From CAZQVN01 sp964596775 (GTDB taxonomy: Bacteria; Eisenbacteria; RBG-16-71-46; JABDJR01; JAWXBZ01): a DNA stretch of 64,000 nucleotides. The stretch lies in contig CAZQVN010000018.1 of assembly GCA_964596775.1 (NCBI GenBank), positions 1 to 64,000 of the forward strand. The letters run 5' to 3'. The notes beneath the pieces were generated by a model that saw only the letters and a program-made list of their open reading frames with translations, did no database searches and was not told the DNA's origin. This document shows positions 29,664-39,840 of the stretch, in pieces. Every line of letters starts with the position of its first letter. Within the stretch, counting starts at the first letter, position 1. Both the position numbers and the translations under genes were made by a program.

Positions 29664-32600
29664 ATGGCGCCGCGACTTTCCGTCGTCGTCGTCACCTGGA
29701 ACTCGGCGGCCGACATCGAGCTCTGCCTGACGCGCCTGGAAACCTGTACCACGACGCCGTTCGAGGTCATCGTCGTGGACAACGCGTCCGGCGACGCCAC
29801 GCGGGAGGTCGTGTCGGCGTTCGCCGCGGAGCGCCGTCCGGACACCTGGCGGCTGATCGCGAACGACGCCAACACCGGTTACACGAGGGCGGCCAACCAG
29901 GGATTCCGCGCCGCCCGCGGCGACCTCGTGGTTTTTCTCAACCCGGACACCGCCGTGTCGCGCGGGTGGGACGGGGAACTCGAACGGGCGCTCGCGCCGG
30001 GCGTGGGGGCGGTCGGACCGATCTCCAACCATGCCGCGGGACGCCAGTTCTTCGAGCGCTGGGTCGAGGAGTCGCCGACGCCGCCGTCGCTCCAGGACCT
30101 GATGGAGGGCGCCGGGCGCTGCTCCGCTCCCCCCGAAGCCGTGAAGCTGCTCATGGGCTTCTGCCTGATGGTCCGGCGCGCAACGCTGGAAGCCCACGGG
30201 CTCTTCGACGAGTCGCTGGTTCTCGGCGGCGACGATCTCGAGTACTCGCTCCGCCTCAGGCGGGCCGGGCTCGAACTCCGGGTCGTGCCCTCCTGTTTTG
30301 TCTGGCATCGCGGGCAGGCCTCGTTCGGACATCATCCGGCCGACGCGGTGGAGAACTTCCGCCAGGAAGGGGTGGACGGCGTCTACCGGATCCTCAAGGA
30401 GTGGTACGGCGCGGAACAGGTGCCGCCCCCGATGGAGTTGTGGGGGATCAACTGGTTCCGCCCCACGGAGCTCGACGCCGGCCGCCGCGACCTCGTGTCG
30501 ATCGTCATTCCGGTGCACAACGGGCTCGCCGACACGCTCGCCTGCCTCGATTCCGTGGCGCGCTTCACGCCGGAGGCACACGAGATCCTCGTGGTGGACA
30601 ACGGGTCCACCGACGACACCGCGGCGGCGCTCGAGCGGCGCGGCGGCGTCACGCTGATCCGGCACGAGGAAAACCGCGGGTTCGCCGGCGGCGTCAACGC
30701 CGGAATCCGAGCCGCCCGCGGCACGTCGGTGCTGCTCCTCAACAACGACACGCTCGTCACGCCGGGCTGGCTGGCCTCGCTCAGGGAGGGGCTGCGCTCC
30801 CGCCCACGGGCCGGGCTCGTCGGCGCCGTCTCGAACTACGCCGGCTGCGACCAGCAGGTCCCGGTGACCTACACCGACCGCGCCGACGCCGCGGCCTTCG
30901 GCGAAGCGTGGAACCGCGCCCGCGGCGCGGAATTCGAGTCGGTGAGTCTGCTCAGCGGGCTCTGCCTGCTCGTGAAGCGGGAGGTCTTCGACGTGATCGG
31001 GCTGTTCGACGAGCGGTTCACAATCGGCAACTACGAGGACAACGATTTCTGCCTGCGGGCCCGCCTCGCGAACTTCGACCTCGTCCTCGCGCGCGGCGCG
31101 TTCGTCCATCACGAGGGGAATCGCACGTTCAACGCCATGGGGGTGAACTACCGCGAGATTTCCGACCGGAACCAGGCGCTGTTTCTGGAAAAGTGGGGAA
31201 TGGGAGGCGGGGCGACGTCCGCTCCGGCGGAACCGGGCGCCTTTCCGGAGCCGGAGTCCCGACTCTGGTCCGCCATCGAGGAACTGGGCCCCGCGGTGCT
31301 CGACGAGGCCGCGCCCGTTGCCGAGCGCCGGGCGGCCGCGGAAACCCTGATCGGCCTGGCCACCGAAGCCGGTCGGGCCGACATCGCCGGCGAGTTCGAA
31401 CAGGCGCTCGGCCGGTTTGCCGCCGAGGGCTGGCCGGAGGTGCTCCCCGAGGCGGGGCGCACGCTCGTGCTCGGCGCCACGACGGCGCCGCTGGTGGCCG
31501 CGTTCGAGAAGGGGCTTCGCGTCACCGCGATCGAGTTCGATCCGGCGGTGGTCGCCCGGCATCTCGACCGGCATCCGGCGCTCCCGGTGATCCATGCCCG
31601 GTTTTCCCGGCTTCCGGCGCCGGATGGAGTGTTCGACCGCGTCCTGTTCGCCCGCCCCCCGGACACGTTCGAGGATCCGGCCACCCTGCTCCGCGAGGCG
31701 CGGCGGGTGTCCGGCGAGCTGCTGGCGGCGGACGGGTCACCGCTGTGCGCGGAGGCGGTGCGGGTGTTCCTCGCGGCCGGCACGCCGAGTCGCTCCGGTA
31801 CGGAGGCACGGGCGACCGGAGAGGACGGGTCGCGGTGCCCGATCCCGTCAACCGGCGCGCCCGGCGACCCGGAAGCCGCGGACCTGTTTTTCGGCACAAC
31901 GCCCGGCCCCGACCCGGCCCACGTGGAACGCCTCGCCGACGAGGCCGCGCTCCGCGGAGGTCACGCCCTCGTCGTGGCCGCCGACCCGGAACCGTGGATC
32001 GAGGCGCTCGAAGCGCGGGGGATGACGGCGCAGGGCGCTTCCGAGCCGTCGGGGTGGGCCGAGGACCTGTTCGACCTGGCGCTGATACCGGCCTGGGAAC
32101 GGTTTGCGGCGCCGCAGGACCAGCTCGTGGCGCTTCTCGGCGTGACGAAGCCGGGCGCCACGATCCTCGTCGGGGCTCCCGACGACAGCGGTTCCTCGGA
32201 CCTGCGCCTAGCGAGCCTTCCGCGCCGTCGCTTTTCGCCGGCGTCGCTGCACGCGGAACTCGCCCTGTACGGCCGGGAAATCCGCCTTCCGGGCACGGAT
32301 GGTCCGGCACAGGGCGGCCGGCTCCTGGCCACGTTCGTCAACGAAAAGCGGATGGATCCCGCCCGCGACTTCCCGGTCGAGCGATCGCTGCTGTCCGCGG
32401 ACGATCGCGCCGGGCTTGCCGACCTGCAGCCGGGGCGCGGCGCGGTGGTTCTGGCCGCCGCCGTTTTCGACCCGCCCGGCGGGGGCGCGGAAATCTCCGC
32501 CCGGCGGATCGTCGAGGATCTGGCCCGGGAGAGGGAGGTGCACGTCGTCACCATGGGGTCCCTGAACACCAGCCGCCGCCTCGGACCGTTCCTGGTTCAC

Positions 32601-34733
32601 GAGGCGTTCGACGCCGGCCGGTTCCACGACCTCGTCGTGATGCTGAAGCCGGACGTCGTCCTGACGCAGCTCGAGATGGCGCCCACGGCGATTGATGCGG
32701 CCCGGGCGGCGGGCGCGCGGTCGATCCTCTTCGTGCGCTCCTACGAGCCGCTCTGTCCGGAACCCCGGGCTCTCGCTCAGTGCGACCGCAACTGCGCCGC
32801 CTGTCCGCACTACCTGGCCGAGCGCGAAACCACCGACACCCAGCGCCGCGCGATCCGCGAGGCGGACCGGGTCGTCACGAACTCCCGGTTCCTGCGGCAG
32901 GTCCTCCGCGACCTGACCGGGGTCGACGCGGTCGTGGCCTACCCGCCGGTGGCGGTTCCCGCGGCGGATCCCGGCGCGGCCCCGGAGCGATCCCCGAACG
33001 GGTGCGCCGGGGAATCCGGGCCGACTCCGGCCGAGAACGCAAGAGGGAACGGAACCATCGCCCTCGTCAAACCGGCTCCGTACAAGGGGCTCGGCGTCTT
33101 CCTCGCACTGGCCGGGCGCATGCCGGAACGGGAGTTTCTCCTCGTCGGCGGCCGCCCGCCGGTGCCGCTCCCCGCGAACGTCGTCGTGCGCGACTGGGTC
33201 GAGCCCGAGCGGGTTCTCGACGGGGTTCGCCTGCTCCTCGTGCCTTCGCAGTGGCCGGAGCCGTTCGGCCGGGTCGTCGTGGAGGCGCTGGGGCGCGGCA
33301 TACCGGTGCTGGCCAGCCGGACCGGCGGGCTTCCCGAGGCCGGCGGCGACGCCGCCCGCTACGTGGACGACTTTGCCGACCCCGCGGCGTGGGAGAGTGC
33401 CGTCCGCGCCCTGCTCGACGATCCCGGCCTCGAAGCGGAGATCCGCCTGACCGGCCCGGCCTGGGCGGCGCGGTTCCGGGAGGACACGACGGTGATCGAT
33501 CTCGTGAACGCGACGATCGCCGATGTCTCGCGGCCCGGACGCACGGCGGGGGAGGTCATGGCCTCCGGCCCGTCGCCGCGCCCCGTGCGGCGCCCCGGTT
33601 CCGGCTCGCCGGGGCGGGTCCACTGGGAGGGGCCGTTCTTCGAAACCCATTCCTTCGCCCACATGAACCGCGAACTCGCCGCGGCGCTGCTCGATCTGGA
33701 TGTGCCGGTGGTGCCGGTCAACCGGGGACGGCGCCAGGACCTTCACGACGATCCGGCCGGCCTGCGGGTGGCCTCCGCGATGGCCGCGTCCACCCCCGGA
33801 GTGCCCGACCTGACCGTGCGCTGCGCCTGGCCGCCGCGCTTTCACCGGCCGGAAACCGGAAAGCTCGTCCTCAACGTCCCCTGGGAGTTCGGGTCCGTTC
33901 CCGCTTCCTGGGTCCGGGCCGCGGATCGCAACGCGGAGGAACTCTGGGCGATCTCCGACTATGTCCGGGCCAGCTGGATCCGGGGCGGGTTCGATCCGGC
34001 CCGGATCGTCACCGTGCCGCTCGGCGTCCGGACGGACCTGTACCATGAGGGCGTCCCGGCCGCGTCCCTCCCGACGGAGAGTTCGTTCCGGTTTCTCTGG
34101 ATCGGGGGCGCCACGCCGCGGAAGGGGCTCGACATTCTTCTCGCCGCCTGGGAGCGGGCTTTCACGTCGGAAGACGATGTCTGTCTTGTCTTGAAGGATG
34201 TGGCGCTATATGGTGGGCAGGTCGCCGAGGCGGTGGAAAAATTCCGCGGGAGACCGGGGGCTCCGGAGATCCTGCACATCAGCGATGACGTGCCGCCGGG
34301 GGCGATGCCCTCGCTGTACCGGGCCTGTCACGCGTACGTGGCTCCGTACCGGGGCGAAGGGTACGGACTGCCGATCGCCGAGGCGATGAGCGCCGGTCTT
34401 CCGGTGATCGTCACCGGGCACGGGGGGGCAATGCAGTTCGCGCATCCGGGGATTGCCGGGATCCTTCCGGCGCGCATCGTTCCCTGGGGCTGCGACGGGA
34501 TCGGCGGATACGGCACGATGGGGATGCCCTACCTGGCCGAGCCGTCCGCGGACGACGTGGCGGAGGCGATGCGGACGCTGCACCGGAACGGAAGGGCCGC
34601 GCTGGATCTCGGAAGAAGGGGCGCGGAGGCGATCCGACAGGGTCATACGTGGCATCACACCGCGCTGGCGGCCCGTGCGAGGATCGCGGCGCTGCTCGAC
34701 GCAGCGGAGTTCACGCTCGAAAGAGCGGGTTGA
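29664..34733 (+). CDS. Giant multidomain glycosyltransferase (GT2-GT2-Rossmann-GT4-GT4)
   Basis: A 1689-residue cytoplasmic-looking protein. Two GT2 domains: residues about 4-265 (SVVVVTWNSAADIELCLTRL, DXD-like LNPDTAV, LGGDDLEYSLRLRRAG) and about 276-510 (VSIVIPVHNGLADTLACLDS, LLNNDTLV, NYEDNDFCLRARL). A methyltransferase-like Rossmann region (about 600-690, LVLGATTAPLVAAFEKGLRV) and a second similar stretch (about 765-850) follow. Two GT4 domains come last: about 926-1290 with a CDRNCAACPHY cysteine cluster, and about 1316-1689 (FRFLWIGGATPRKGLDILLA, GEGYGLPIAEAMSAGLPVIV). It starts 1 bp after csrA, so it belongs to the flagellar operon. A role in flagellin or surface glycosylation is inferred from location. 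Confidence 0.87.
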   Translation: MAPRLSVVVVTWNSAADIELCLTRLETCTTTPFEVIVVDNASGDATREVVSAFAAERRPDTWRLIANDANTGYTRAANQGFRAARGDLVVFLNPDTAVSRGWDGELERALAPGVGAVGPISNHAAGRQFFERWVEESPTPPSLQDLMEGAGRCSAPPEAVKLLMGFCLMVRRATLEAHGLFDESLVLGGDDLEYSLRLRRAGLELRVVPSCFVWHRGQASFGHHPADAVENFRQEGVDGVYRILKEWYGAEQVPPPMELWGINWFRPTELDAGRRDLVSIVIPVHNGLADTLACLDSVARFTPEAHEILVVDNGSTDDTAAALERRGGVTLIRHEENRGFAGGVNAGIRAARGTSVLLLNNDTLVTPGWLASLREGLRSRPRAGLVGAVSNYAGCDQQVPVTYTDRADAAAFGEAWNRARGAEFESVSLLSGLCLLVKREVFDVIGLFDERFTIGNYEDNDFCLRARLANFDLVLARGAFVHHEGNRTFNAMGVNYREISDRNQALFLEKWGMGGGATSAPAEPGAFPEPESRLWSAIEELGPAVLDEAAPVAERRAAAETLIGLATEAGRADIAGEFEQALGRFAAEGWPEVLPEAGRTLVLGATTAPLVAAFEKGLRVTAIEFDPAVVARHLDRHPALPVIHARFSRLPAPDGVFDRVLFARPPDTFEDPATLLREARRVSGELLAADGSPLCAEAVRVFLAAGTPSRSGTEARATGEDGSRCPIPSTGAPGDPEAADLFFGTTPGPDPAHVERLADEAALRGGHALVVAADPEPWIEALEARGMTAQGASEPSGWAEDLFDLALIPAWERFAAPQDQLVALLGVTKPGATILVGAPDDSGSSDLRLASLPRRRFSPASLHAELALYGREIRLPGTDGPAQGGRLLATFVNEKRMDPARDFPVERSLLSADDRAGLADLQPGRGAVVLAAAVFDPPGGGAEISARRIVEDLAREREVHVVTMGSLNTSRRLGPFLVHEAFDAGRFHDLVVMLKPDVVLTQLEMAPTAIDAARAAGARSILFVRSYEPLCPEPRALAQCDRNCAACPHYLAERETTDTQRRAIREADRVVTNSRFLRQVLRDLTGVDAVVAYPPVAVPAADPGAAPERSPNGCAGESGPTPAENARGNGTIALVKPAPYKGLGVFLALAGRMPEREFLLVGGRPPVPLPANVVVRDWVEPERVLDGVRLLLVPSQWPEPFGRVVVEALGRGIPVLASRTGGLPEAGGDAARYVDDFADPAAWESAVRALLDDPGLEAEIRLTGPAWAARFREDTTVIDLVNATIADVSRPGRTAGEVMASGPSPRPVRRPGSGSPGRVHWEGPFFETHSFAHMNRELAAALLDLDVPVVPVNRGRRQDLHDDPAGLRVASAMAASTPGVPDLTVRCAWPPRFHRPETGKLVLNVPWEFGSVPASWVRAADRNAEELWAISDYVRASWIRGGFDPARIVTVPLGVRTDLYHEGVPAASLPTESSFRFLWIGGATPRKGLDILLAAWERAFTSEDDVCLVLKDVALYGGQVAEAVEKFRGRPGAPEILHISDDVPPGAMPSLYRACHAYVAPYRGEGYGLPIAEAMSAGLPVIVTGHGGAMQFAHPGIAGILPARIVPWGCDGIGGYGTMGMPYLAEPSADDVAEAMRTLHRNGRAALDLGRRGAEAIRQGHTWHHTALAARARIAALLDAAEFTLERAG

Positions 34734-34750
34734 CGACAACCGGGGGAGAC

Positions 34751-37700
34751 ATGCCGTTCACAGAACGCCCGCGCCTGACAGCCTGCCTGATCGTCAAGGA
34801 CGAGTCCCGTCACCTGACCGGCTGCCTGGAGAGCATCCGGGACTGGGCGGACGAAATCATCGTCGTCGACACCGGATCCTCGGACGACTCCGCGGAGATC
34901 GCCCGGCGCGTGGGGGCGAAAGTCCACGAAGCGACGTGGGAGGGAGATTTCTCGAGGGCGCGCAACACGGCCCTCGAGCACGCCACCGGCGACTGGGTGC
35001 TGTCGATCGACGCCGATGAACGGCTGGATTACATCAACGGGGGTCGCCTGCTCCGCCTGATCGCCGAGGCGCCGCCGGAGATCGACGCCTACCAGCTGCG
35101 CATCGTGTCCGCCGCCGATGCGATGAACTCCGGCGTGGAACTCGTGCACTTCTACCCGCGGCTGTTCCGCCGCCGCGGGGACATCCGGTTCCGCGGGCGC
35201 CTGCACGAACAGATCCACCGGGGCAACGTGCCGCTCGGCCCGGGCGCGCCGAAGACCCCGCTGTCGATCTACCATCTCGGCTACGCCGATCCGGAAAAGA
35301 ACCGGATACGCCTGTCGCGGAACCACGATATCGCCCTCAGCGAAGCCTCGGGACTTCCGGACAATCCCTCGGCCCGGCTCAAGCTGGCCGACACGTACGT
35401 CATGGTCGGGCGGCTCGACGAGGCGGAAAAGATCTACGACGGGCTCCTGGCCACCGAACAGCTCGGCGAGCTCAAGGCGAACATCCGCTGGAACCTCGCG
35501 GTCTGCCGGTTCAAGGCGGGCAGCCTCGATCGGGCGCTGGAGCAGCTCGACCTGGCCGTGGAGGAATTTCCCGGCCTCATGGGGACCCGGTTCATGCGCG
35601 CCGAGCTTCTCATGGAGGCAGGACGCCACGCGGAAGCGCTGGTCCTGCTCGAAGACCTCCTGAAGCCGGGGCAGCGCATCGATCCCCGGCTCACGGACAT
35701 CCGCCCCCAGCCCGCGTTTCTCTGGACGCTGAAAGGGGTGTGCCTGGCCACCCTGGGCCGACCGGCCGAGGCGGAGGGCGCGTTCGACGAAGCGCTGGTG
35801 CTGGATCCGCAGCTGTTCGCGGCCCATGCCCACCGCGCCGACCTCCTGATGGCGCTCGGCCGCGCGGCGGAAGCCCTGCCGGCCTACCTGCGGGCCTGCG
35901 CGCTGCGCCCGGATCTGGGATCGGTCCGCATCAAGGCCGGGCTCATTCTTCTCGACCAGGGGCGCGGCGAGGACGGGGTGGCCCTGGTCCAGGAAGCCGC
36001 CCGGCTCGATCCGTCCCTGGCGGACCAGGCGGGAAACATCCTGACCTACGCGGCGGATCACGGTGATTTCGACCGCGCCGAGCTGGACGCCTTCCTGGAG
36101 ACGATGCGCGAGCGGCCCGCCGCCGATGCCGCGGCGCCGGTCGTTCCGCCTTCGCCGGAAGTTCCGGCCGAGGAGAGCGCGGCGGCCGCGGAGCCGGACG
36201 CCGCGGACGCCACGGCCATCATCGATCTCGACGAATCCCGGGCCGTGCGCGATCCGGCGGCCGGCACTGCGCCCGCCGCCACTGCGCCCGCCGCGGCCGC
36301 CGCGAACGGCGCGCTGATTTCGGTCTGCCTGATCGTCCGCAACGAGGAGAAACATCTCCCGGCATGCCTCGACAGCGTCCGGGAGATCGCCGACGAGATC
36401 GTGGTCTGCGACACCGGTTCCACGGACGACACCGTCCGCATCGCCGAGGCCGCCGGTGCCCGGGTCGTCCGGTTCCCCTGGTGCGACGATTTCTCCGCGG
36501 CCCGGAACCGGGCCCTCGAGGCGGCTTCCGGAAGCTGGATTCTCGTGCTTGACGCCGACGAGCGCCTGCGCCGCGATTCCGCGGCGGCGATCCGCGAACT
36601 CGTCGCCACCGGCCGGGCCGACGGCTACAACGTGGCCATCGAAAGCATCACCCGGGGAGACATGACCCACCGCTTCGTCGGCAACTACTGCCGGCTGTTC
36701 CGGAACGACCCGCGCGTGCGGTTCGAGGGGCGGGTGCACGAGCAGGTCTACCCGGCGCTCCGGCGCGCCGGTTTCCGGGTGATTCCCTCCGAACTCGTCA
36801 TCGACCACGAGGGCTACGCGTTCGACGCGGACACGATGGAGCGGAAGAAGCGGCGCAACCTCGAACTCCTCGAGCGCGAAGCCGCCGAGAAGCCCGGCGA
36901 TCATTTCGTGCAGTTCAACCTGGGCGTGGCCTGCTTTTCGCTGCAGGACATGGAACGGGCGGAACGCTGTTTCCGCGAGGCCGTCCAGTCCACCCGCGAG
37001 CCGCTGTCGCCGGAAGTGCTGGCGATCGCCCATGCCCGGCTCTCGCAGTGTACACTTGCCCGCGGAGATCGGGCCCAGTCCGCCCGCGACGCGAGGAACG
37101 CTCTGGCCATCGATCCCGATGCGCCGATCCCGCGCTTCGTCCTGGCCACGATCGCCTGTCACGACCAGAAGTTCGCCGATGCCGCGGAGTCGTTCCGCCG
37201 CATCCTGAAAACGGGCGACCCCGCCACCGGCGACGGCCTGGACCGGGCCGAGGTGTCCCGGGAACTGGGCATCTGCCTGTACCGGATGAAGGAGTACGCG
37301 GAGGCGGCCGAGGCCTTCTCCGCGGCGGCCGCGGGCCTGGACGACGATGCCATGGTCCGCCTGTTTCTCGGCAACGCGCTGGCCCATGCCGGGAGGTTCG
37401 ACGAGGCGTACGCCGCCTACGGCGCGGCTCTCGAGCGCGACCCCGGCCTGGAAGACGCGCGGGGCAACCTCGAGATCATGGCCGTGGAGCTGGGTTACCG
37501 CTACTTCGATGCCGGCAATCCCGAGGAGGCGCTGGCCGTCGTTCCCGCCGACACGCGGAACACCGAGCTGCTGTTCCTGAAGGCGGTTTCCGAGTACGGC
37601 CTCGAGCGTCTCGAGGAGTCCCGGAGGACGCTGGAAACGCTGAACGCGATCGACGGCACTTTTGCCGAAGCGTGGTGGAACATGGCGCTGGTCTGCCGGT

Positions 37701-37813
37701 CGCTCGGCGACATCGACGCCGCCCGGACCGCGCTCGACAAGTTCCGGACCCTGGCCCCGGGCGACAGCCGCGCCGAAGCGCTGGAAGAGGCCCTGTCCGA
37801 AACTCCGTTCTAG
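34751..37813 (+). CDS. Twin GT2 glycosyltransferase/TPR protein
   Basis: A 1020-residue protein built as two copies of the same module. GT2-1 (about residues 9-230): RLTACLIVKDESRHLTGCLE, VVDTGSSDDSAEIARRVGA, SIDADER. TPR block 1 covers about 215-450. An Ala/Glu/Pro-rich linker (about 455-515) joins GT2-2 (about 520-740: ISVCLIVRNEEKHLPACLDS, CDTGSTDDTVRIAEAAGA, LDADERLRRD) and TPR block 2 (about 745-1015). The GT2 type is the SunS/WaaE-like beta-glycosyltransferase class, and TPRs often bind protein acceptors. GGGGGAG lies just upstream of ATG 34751, 17 bp after the giant GT gene. Acceptor unknown; flagellin is a plausible candidate from operon context. Confidence 0.87.
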   Translation: MPFTERPRLTACLIVKDESRHLTGCLESIRDWADEIIVVDTGSSDDSAEIARRVGAKVHEATWEGDFSRARNTALEHATGDWVLSIDADERLDYINGGRLLRLIAEAPPEIDAYQLRIVSAADAMNSGVELVHFYPRLFRRRGDIRFRGRLHEQIHRGNVPLGPGAPKTPLSIYHLGYADPEKNRIRLSRNHDIALSEASGLPDNPSARLKLADTYVMVGRLDEAEKIYDGLLATEQLGELKANIRWNLAVCRFKAGSLDRALEQLDLAVEEFPGLMGTRFMRAELLMEAGRHAEALVLLEDLLKPGQRIDPRLTDIRPQPAFLWTLKGVCLATLGRPAEAEGAFDEALVLDPQLFAAHAHRADLLMALGRAAEALPAYLRACALRPDLGSVRIKAGLILLDQGRGEDGVALVQEAARLDPSLADQAGNILTYAADHGDFDRAELDAFLETMRERPAADAAAPVVPPSPEVPAEESAAAAEPDAADATAIIDLDESRAVRDPAAGTAPAATAPAAAAANGALISVCLIVRNEEKHLPACLDSVREIADEIVVCDTGSTDDTVRIAEAAGARVVRFPWCDDFSAARNRALEAASGSWILVLDADERLRRDSAAAIRELVATGRADGYNVAIESITRGDMTHRFVGNYCRLFRNDPRVRFEGRVHEQVYPALRRAGFRVIPSELVIDHEGYAFDADTMERKKRRNLELLEREAAEKPGDHFVQFNLGVACFSLQDMERAERCFREAVQSTREPLSPEVLAIAHARLSQCTLARGDRAQSARDARNALAIDPDAPIPRFVLATIACHDQKFADAAESFRRILKTGDPATGDGLDRAEVSRELGICLYRMKEYAEAAEAFSAAAAGLDDDAMVRLFLGNALAHAGRFDEAYAAYGAALERDPGLEDARGNLEIMAVELGYRYFDAGNPEEALAVVPADTRNTELLFLKAVSEYGLERLEESRRTLETLNAIDGTFAEAWWNMALVCRSLGDIDAARTALDKFRTLAPGDSRAEALEEALSETPF

Positions 37814-38047
37814 CGGCTTTCCGTTCCCGTTGTCACCCGGCCTGCCGTCAGCGTGGCCGCATCCGCCGAGTGTCATCTTCCCTGTTGCAACAACCATTTG
37901 TCCGGCGTTCGTATGATCTCACACCCCAAAACGATTCGCGTGTCTCTTCAATAGTCGTTCTTTTTCGACAATTTCTCCATCGCAGGCGTCAAGCTCCATT
38001 CGGACATGCCGATCCAGTACTCGTCCCGGAGTTCTGGAGAACGATCG

Positions 38048-39577
38048 ATGAGCCACAGCGACGAAAATCAGGGCAGTCCCGTTCCCGGCGCGCACGACGC
38101 GTCGGAAGCGTTCCCCACACCCGGAACTCCCGGCGCCCGCGAGACGGACGGAGGATCCGATCGGACCGACGCGAAGCGTTGCCTGAGGCGGATCGAGGAA
38201 GCCGCGCGCCGGTTTGCCGCCGGGGAGCGGGGGCATCGCGTTCCCGTGGACGGCGGCGCTTTCGGGCCGCTCATCGAGGCCTTCAACCGGATGGCCGAAG
38301 AGTCGGAGCGGATGGCCATCGAACTGGACCGGCGGACCGCGGAACACCATACGGCGCTCGAGGAACGGAACCAGGCACTCATCGAGAGCGAGGCCCGGAA
38401 GAGCGCCATCCTCGAGTCGGCGCTGGACGCCTTCATCACGATGGACTGCGAGGGGACGATCACGGAGTTCAACACCGCCGCCGAGCGGATTTTCGGCTAC
38501 CGCAAGGAGGACGCCGTGGGCCGCCAGCTCGCCGACCTCATCGTTCCCGCGCAGCTGCGGGAGCAGCACCGGGAGGGGCTGAAGAGGCACGTGGCCTCCG
38601 GGATCAGCCGGATTCTCGGGCGCCAGCTCGAACTGCCGGCGATGCGCGCCGACGGCACGGAGTTCCCCGCCGAGGTGGCCATCGTCAAGGTGGACGGGCC
38701 GGGGGGAAAGCCGTTCTTCACCGGCTACATCCGTGACCTGACGGTCCGCAAGAAGGCCGAGGAATCGCTGAAGAAGAGCGAGGAACAGCTCCTGCACTCC
38801 CAGAAGATGGAGGCGATCGGGAGCCTGGCCGGGGGCGTGGCCCACGACTTCAACAACCTGCTCACCGCCATCCTCGGCCAGGCCCAGCTGGTGCTCCTGA
38901 AGATGAGCCCGGATGATCCGCTCCGGAATCGCCTCGCGGCGATCCGCGACGCGGGGGAGCGGGGAGCGCTCCTGACCCAGCAGCTGCTCGCGTTCAGCCG
39001 CAAGGAAACCGCGGCCGCCTCCAGGCTGGACCTGGGCGAGGTCGTCCTCGGTTTCCAGGACCTGGTGCGCCGGGTTATCGGCGAGGACGTGGCCATCCGC
39101 CTCGAAGTCGGAAAGCAGGCGCTGCCGATCCTGGCCGACAAGGGACAGGTCGAGCAGATCCTTCTCAATCTCTGCGTGAATGCCCGCGACGCGATGCCCG
39201 AGGGAGGAACGCTGACCGTGTCCACGAACCGGGTCGACGCCACCGTCGAAGGTCACGCGGAAGGCTCCGCCGGTTACGCCGAACTGCGGGTTGCCGACAC
39301 CGGAACCGGAATGAGCGAGGAGACGCGCCGCCGGATGTTCGAGCCGTTCTACACGACGAAGGAGCGCGGCAAGGGAACGGGCCTTGGCCTGTCCACGGTG
39401 TACGGCATCGTCCAGCAGTGGAGCGGAACCATCACGGTCCTCGAGAACCCGGCCGGCGGCACGATCTTCCGCATCCGGTTTCCGCTCGACGCGGCCGCCG
39501 CCGCGCCCCTCCCCGCAAAAGGCCGCTGCCCGTTCGGGCACGGAGCGCCCCGGGACGATGCGTCCCGGGCCGCCTGA
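38048..39577 (+). CDS. Soluble PAS-domain histidine kinase (orphan)
   Basis: A 509-residue sensor with no membrane segment. A HAMP-like helical region (about residues 35-105) and a coiled coil precede a PAS domain (about 115-240, ILESALDAFITMDCEGTITE, FNTAAERIFGYRKEDAVGRQ). The H-box GGVAHDFNNLL has His266, and the ATPase domain has NLCVNARDAMPEGG, DTGTGM and KGTGLGLSTVYGIVQQWSG. The DFNNLL H-box is typical of hybrid/ArcB-like soluble kinases. No response regulator is adjacent, so its partner is unknown. ATG 38048 has GGAG 7 nt upstream; ATG 38006 is in frame upstream. It lies between the flg operon and fliC. Confidence 0.9.
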   Translation: MSHSDENQGSPVPGAHDASEAFPTPGTPGARETDGGSDRTDAKRCLRRIEEAARRFAAGERGHRVPVDGGAFGPLIEAFNRMAEESERMAIELDRRTAEHHTALEERNQALIESEARKSAILESALDAFITMDCEGTITEFNTAAERIFGYRKEDAVGRQLADLIVPAQLREQHREGLKRHVASGISRILGRQLELPAMRADGTEFPAEVAIVKVDGPGGKPFFTGYIRDLTVRKKAEESLKKSEEQLLHSQKMEAIGSLAGGVAHDFNNLLTAILGQAQLVLLKMSPDDPLRNRLAAIRDAGERGALLTQQLLAFSRKETAAASRLDLGEVVLGFQDLVRRVIGEDVAIRLEVGKQALPILADKGQVEQILLNLCVNARDAMPEGGTLTVSTNRVDATVEGHAEGSAGYAELRVADTGTGMSEETRRRMFEPFYTTKERGKGTGLGLSTVYGIVQQWSGTITVLENPAGGTIFRIRFPLDAAAAAPLPAKGRCPFGHGAPRDDASRAA

Positions 39578-39602
39578 TATCGTGCGCGGCCCGGCCGGGC
39601 CG
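39549..39602 (+). terminator. Two hairpins at the 3' end of the orphan kinase gene
   Basis: CCCGGGAC/GTCCCGGG (39549-39569, 5-nt loop) lies inside the last codons. CGGCCCGG/CCGGGCCG (39587-39602) is a perfect 16-bp palindrome just after the stop codon. No T-run follows. They may separate kinase transcription from fliC. Confidence 0.4.
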
Positions 39603-39716
39603 GTTCCCGGACAGGGCATCCCGACTTCAGGCTCCCCGCCTGCCGGACCGGGTCAAAACCCCCGGAACTTCCTCGAACAAAACCGCTTGCACACGCCCCG
39701 GACACGAAGAAATTCC

Positions 39717-39744
39717 TAAAGCATCTCCCCGAAGCGGACGATCC
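39717..39744 (+). promoter_or_regulatory. Possible sigma-28 (FliA) promoter for fliC
   Basis: TAAAG at 39717-39721 and GACGATCC at 39737-39744 resemble the sigma-28 consensus TAAA...GCCGATAA, with five of eight -10 positions matching. Spacing is 16 bp between TAAA and the -10 octamer, one more than the usual 15. It would give a leader of about 155 nt. Confidence 0.4.
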
Positions 39745-39840
39745 ATGGCTCATGAAGTGATCGAACCGGCGGACGCGTCACCCCCGACGCGCCGCGCGAG
39801 CTCCCGGGAAATGCCCGGGGCACTGTTCGCATCACTCCAT

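Noticed and set aside
29526..31595. Long minus-strand open frame inside the giant glycosyltransferase gene
   Set aside because: It is antisense to a well-supported coding frame and has arginine- and glycine-rich composition without any domain pattern.
37885..37917. Possible sigma-70 promoter for the orphan kinase (TTGCAA and TATGAT)
   Set aside because: The spacer is 21 bp, too long for a functional -35/-10 pair, and no better combination was found.
39661..39720. Possible sigma-54 promoter upstream of fliC
   Set aside because: CTTGCACACGCC has no GG at the -24 position and no TTGC 12 bp downstream, so it does not match the consensus seen at 20876 and 49917.
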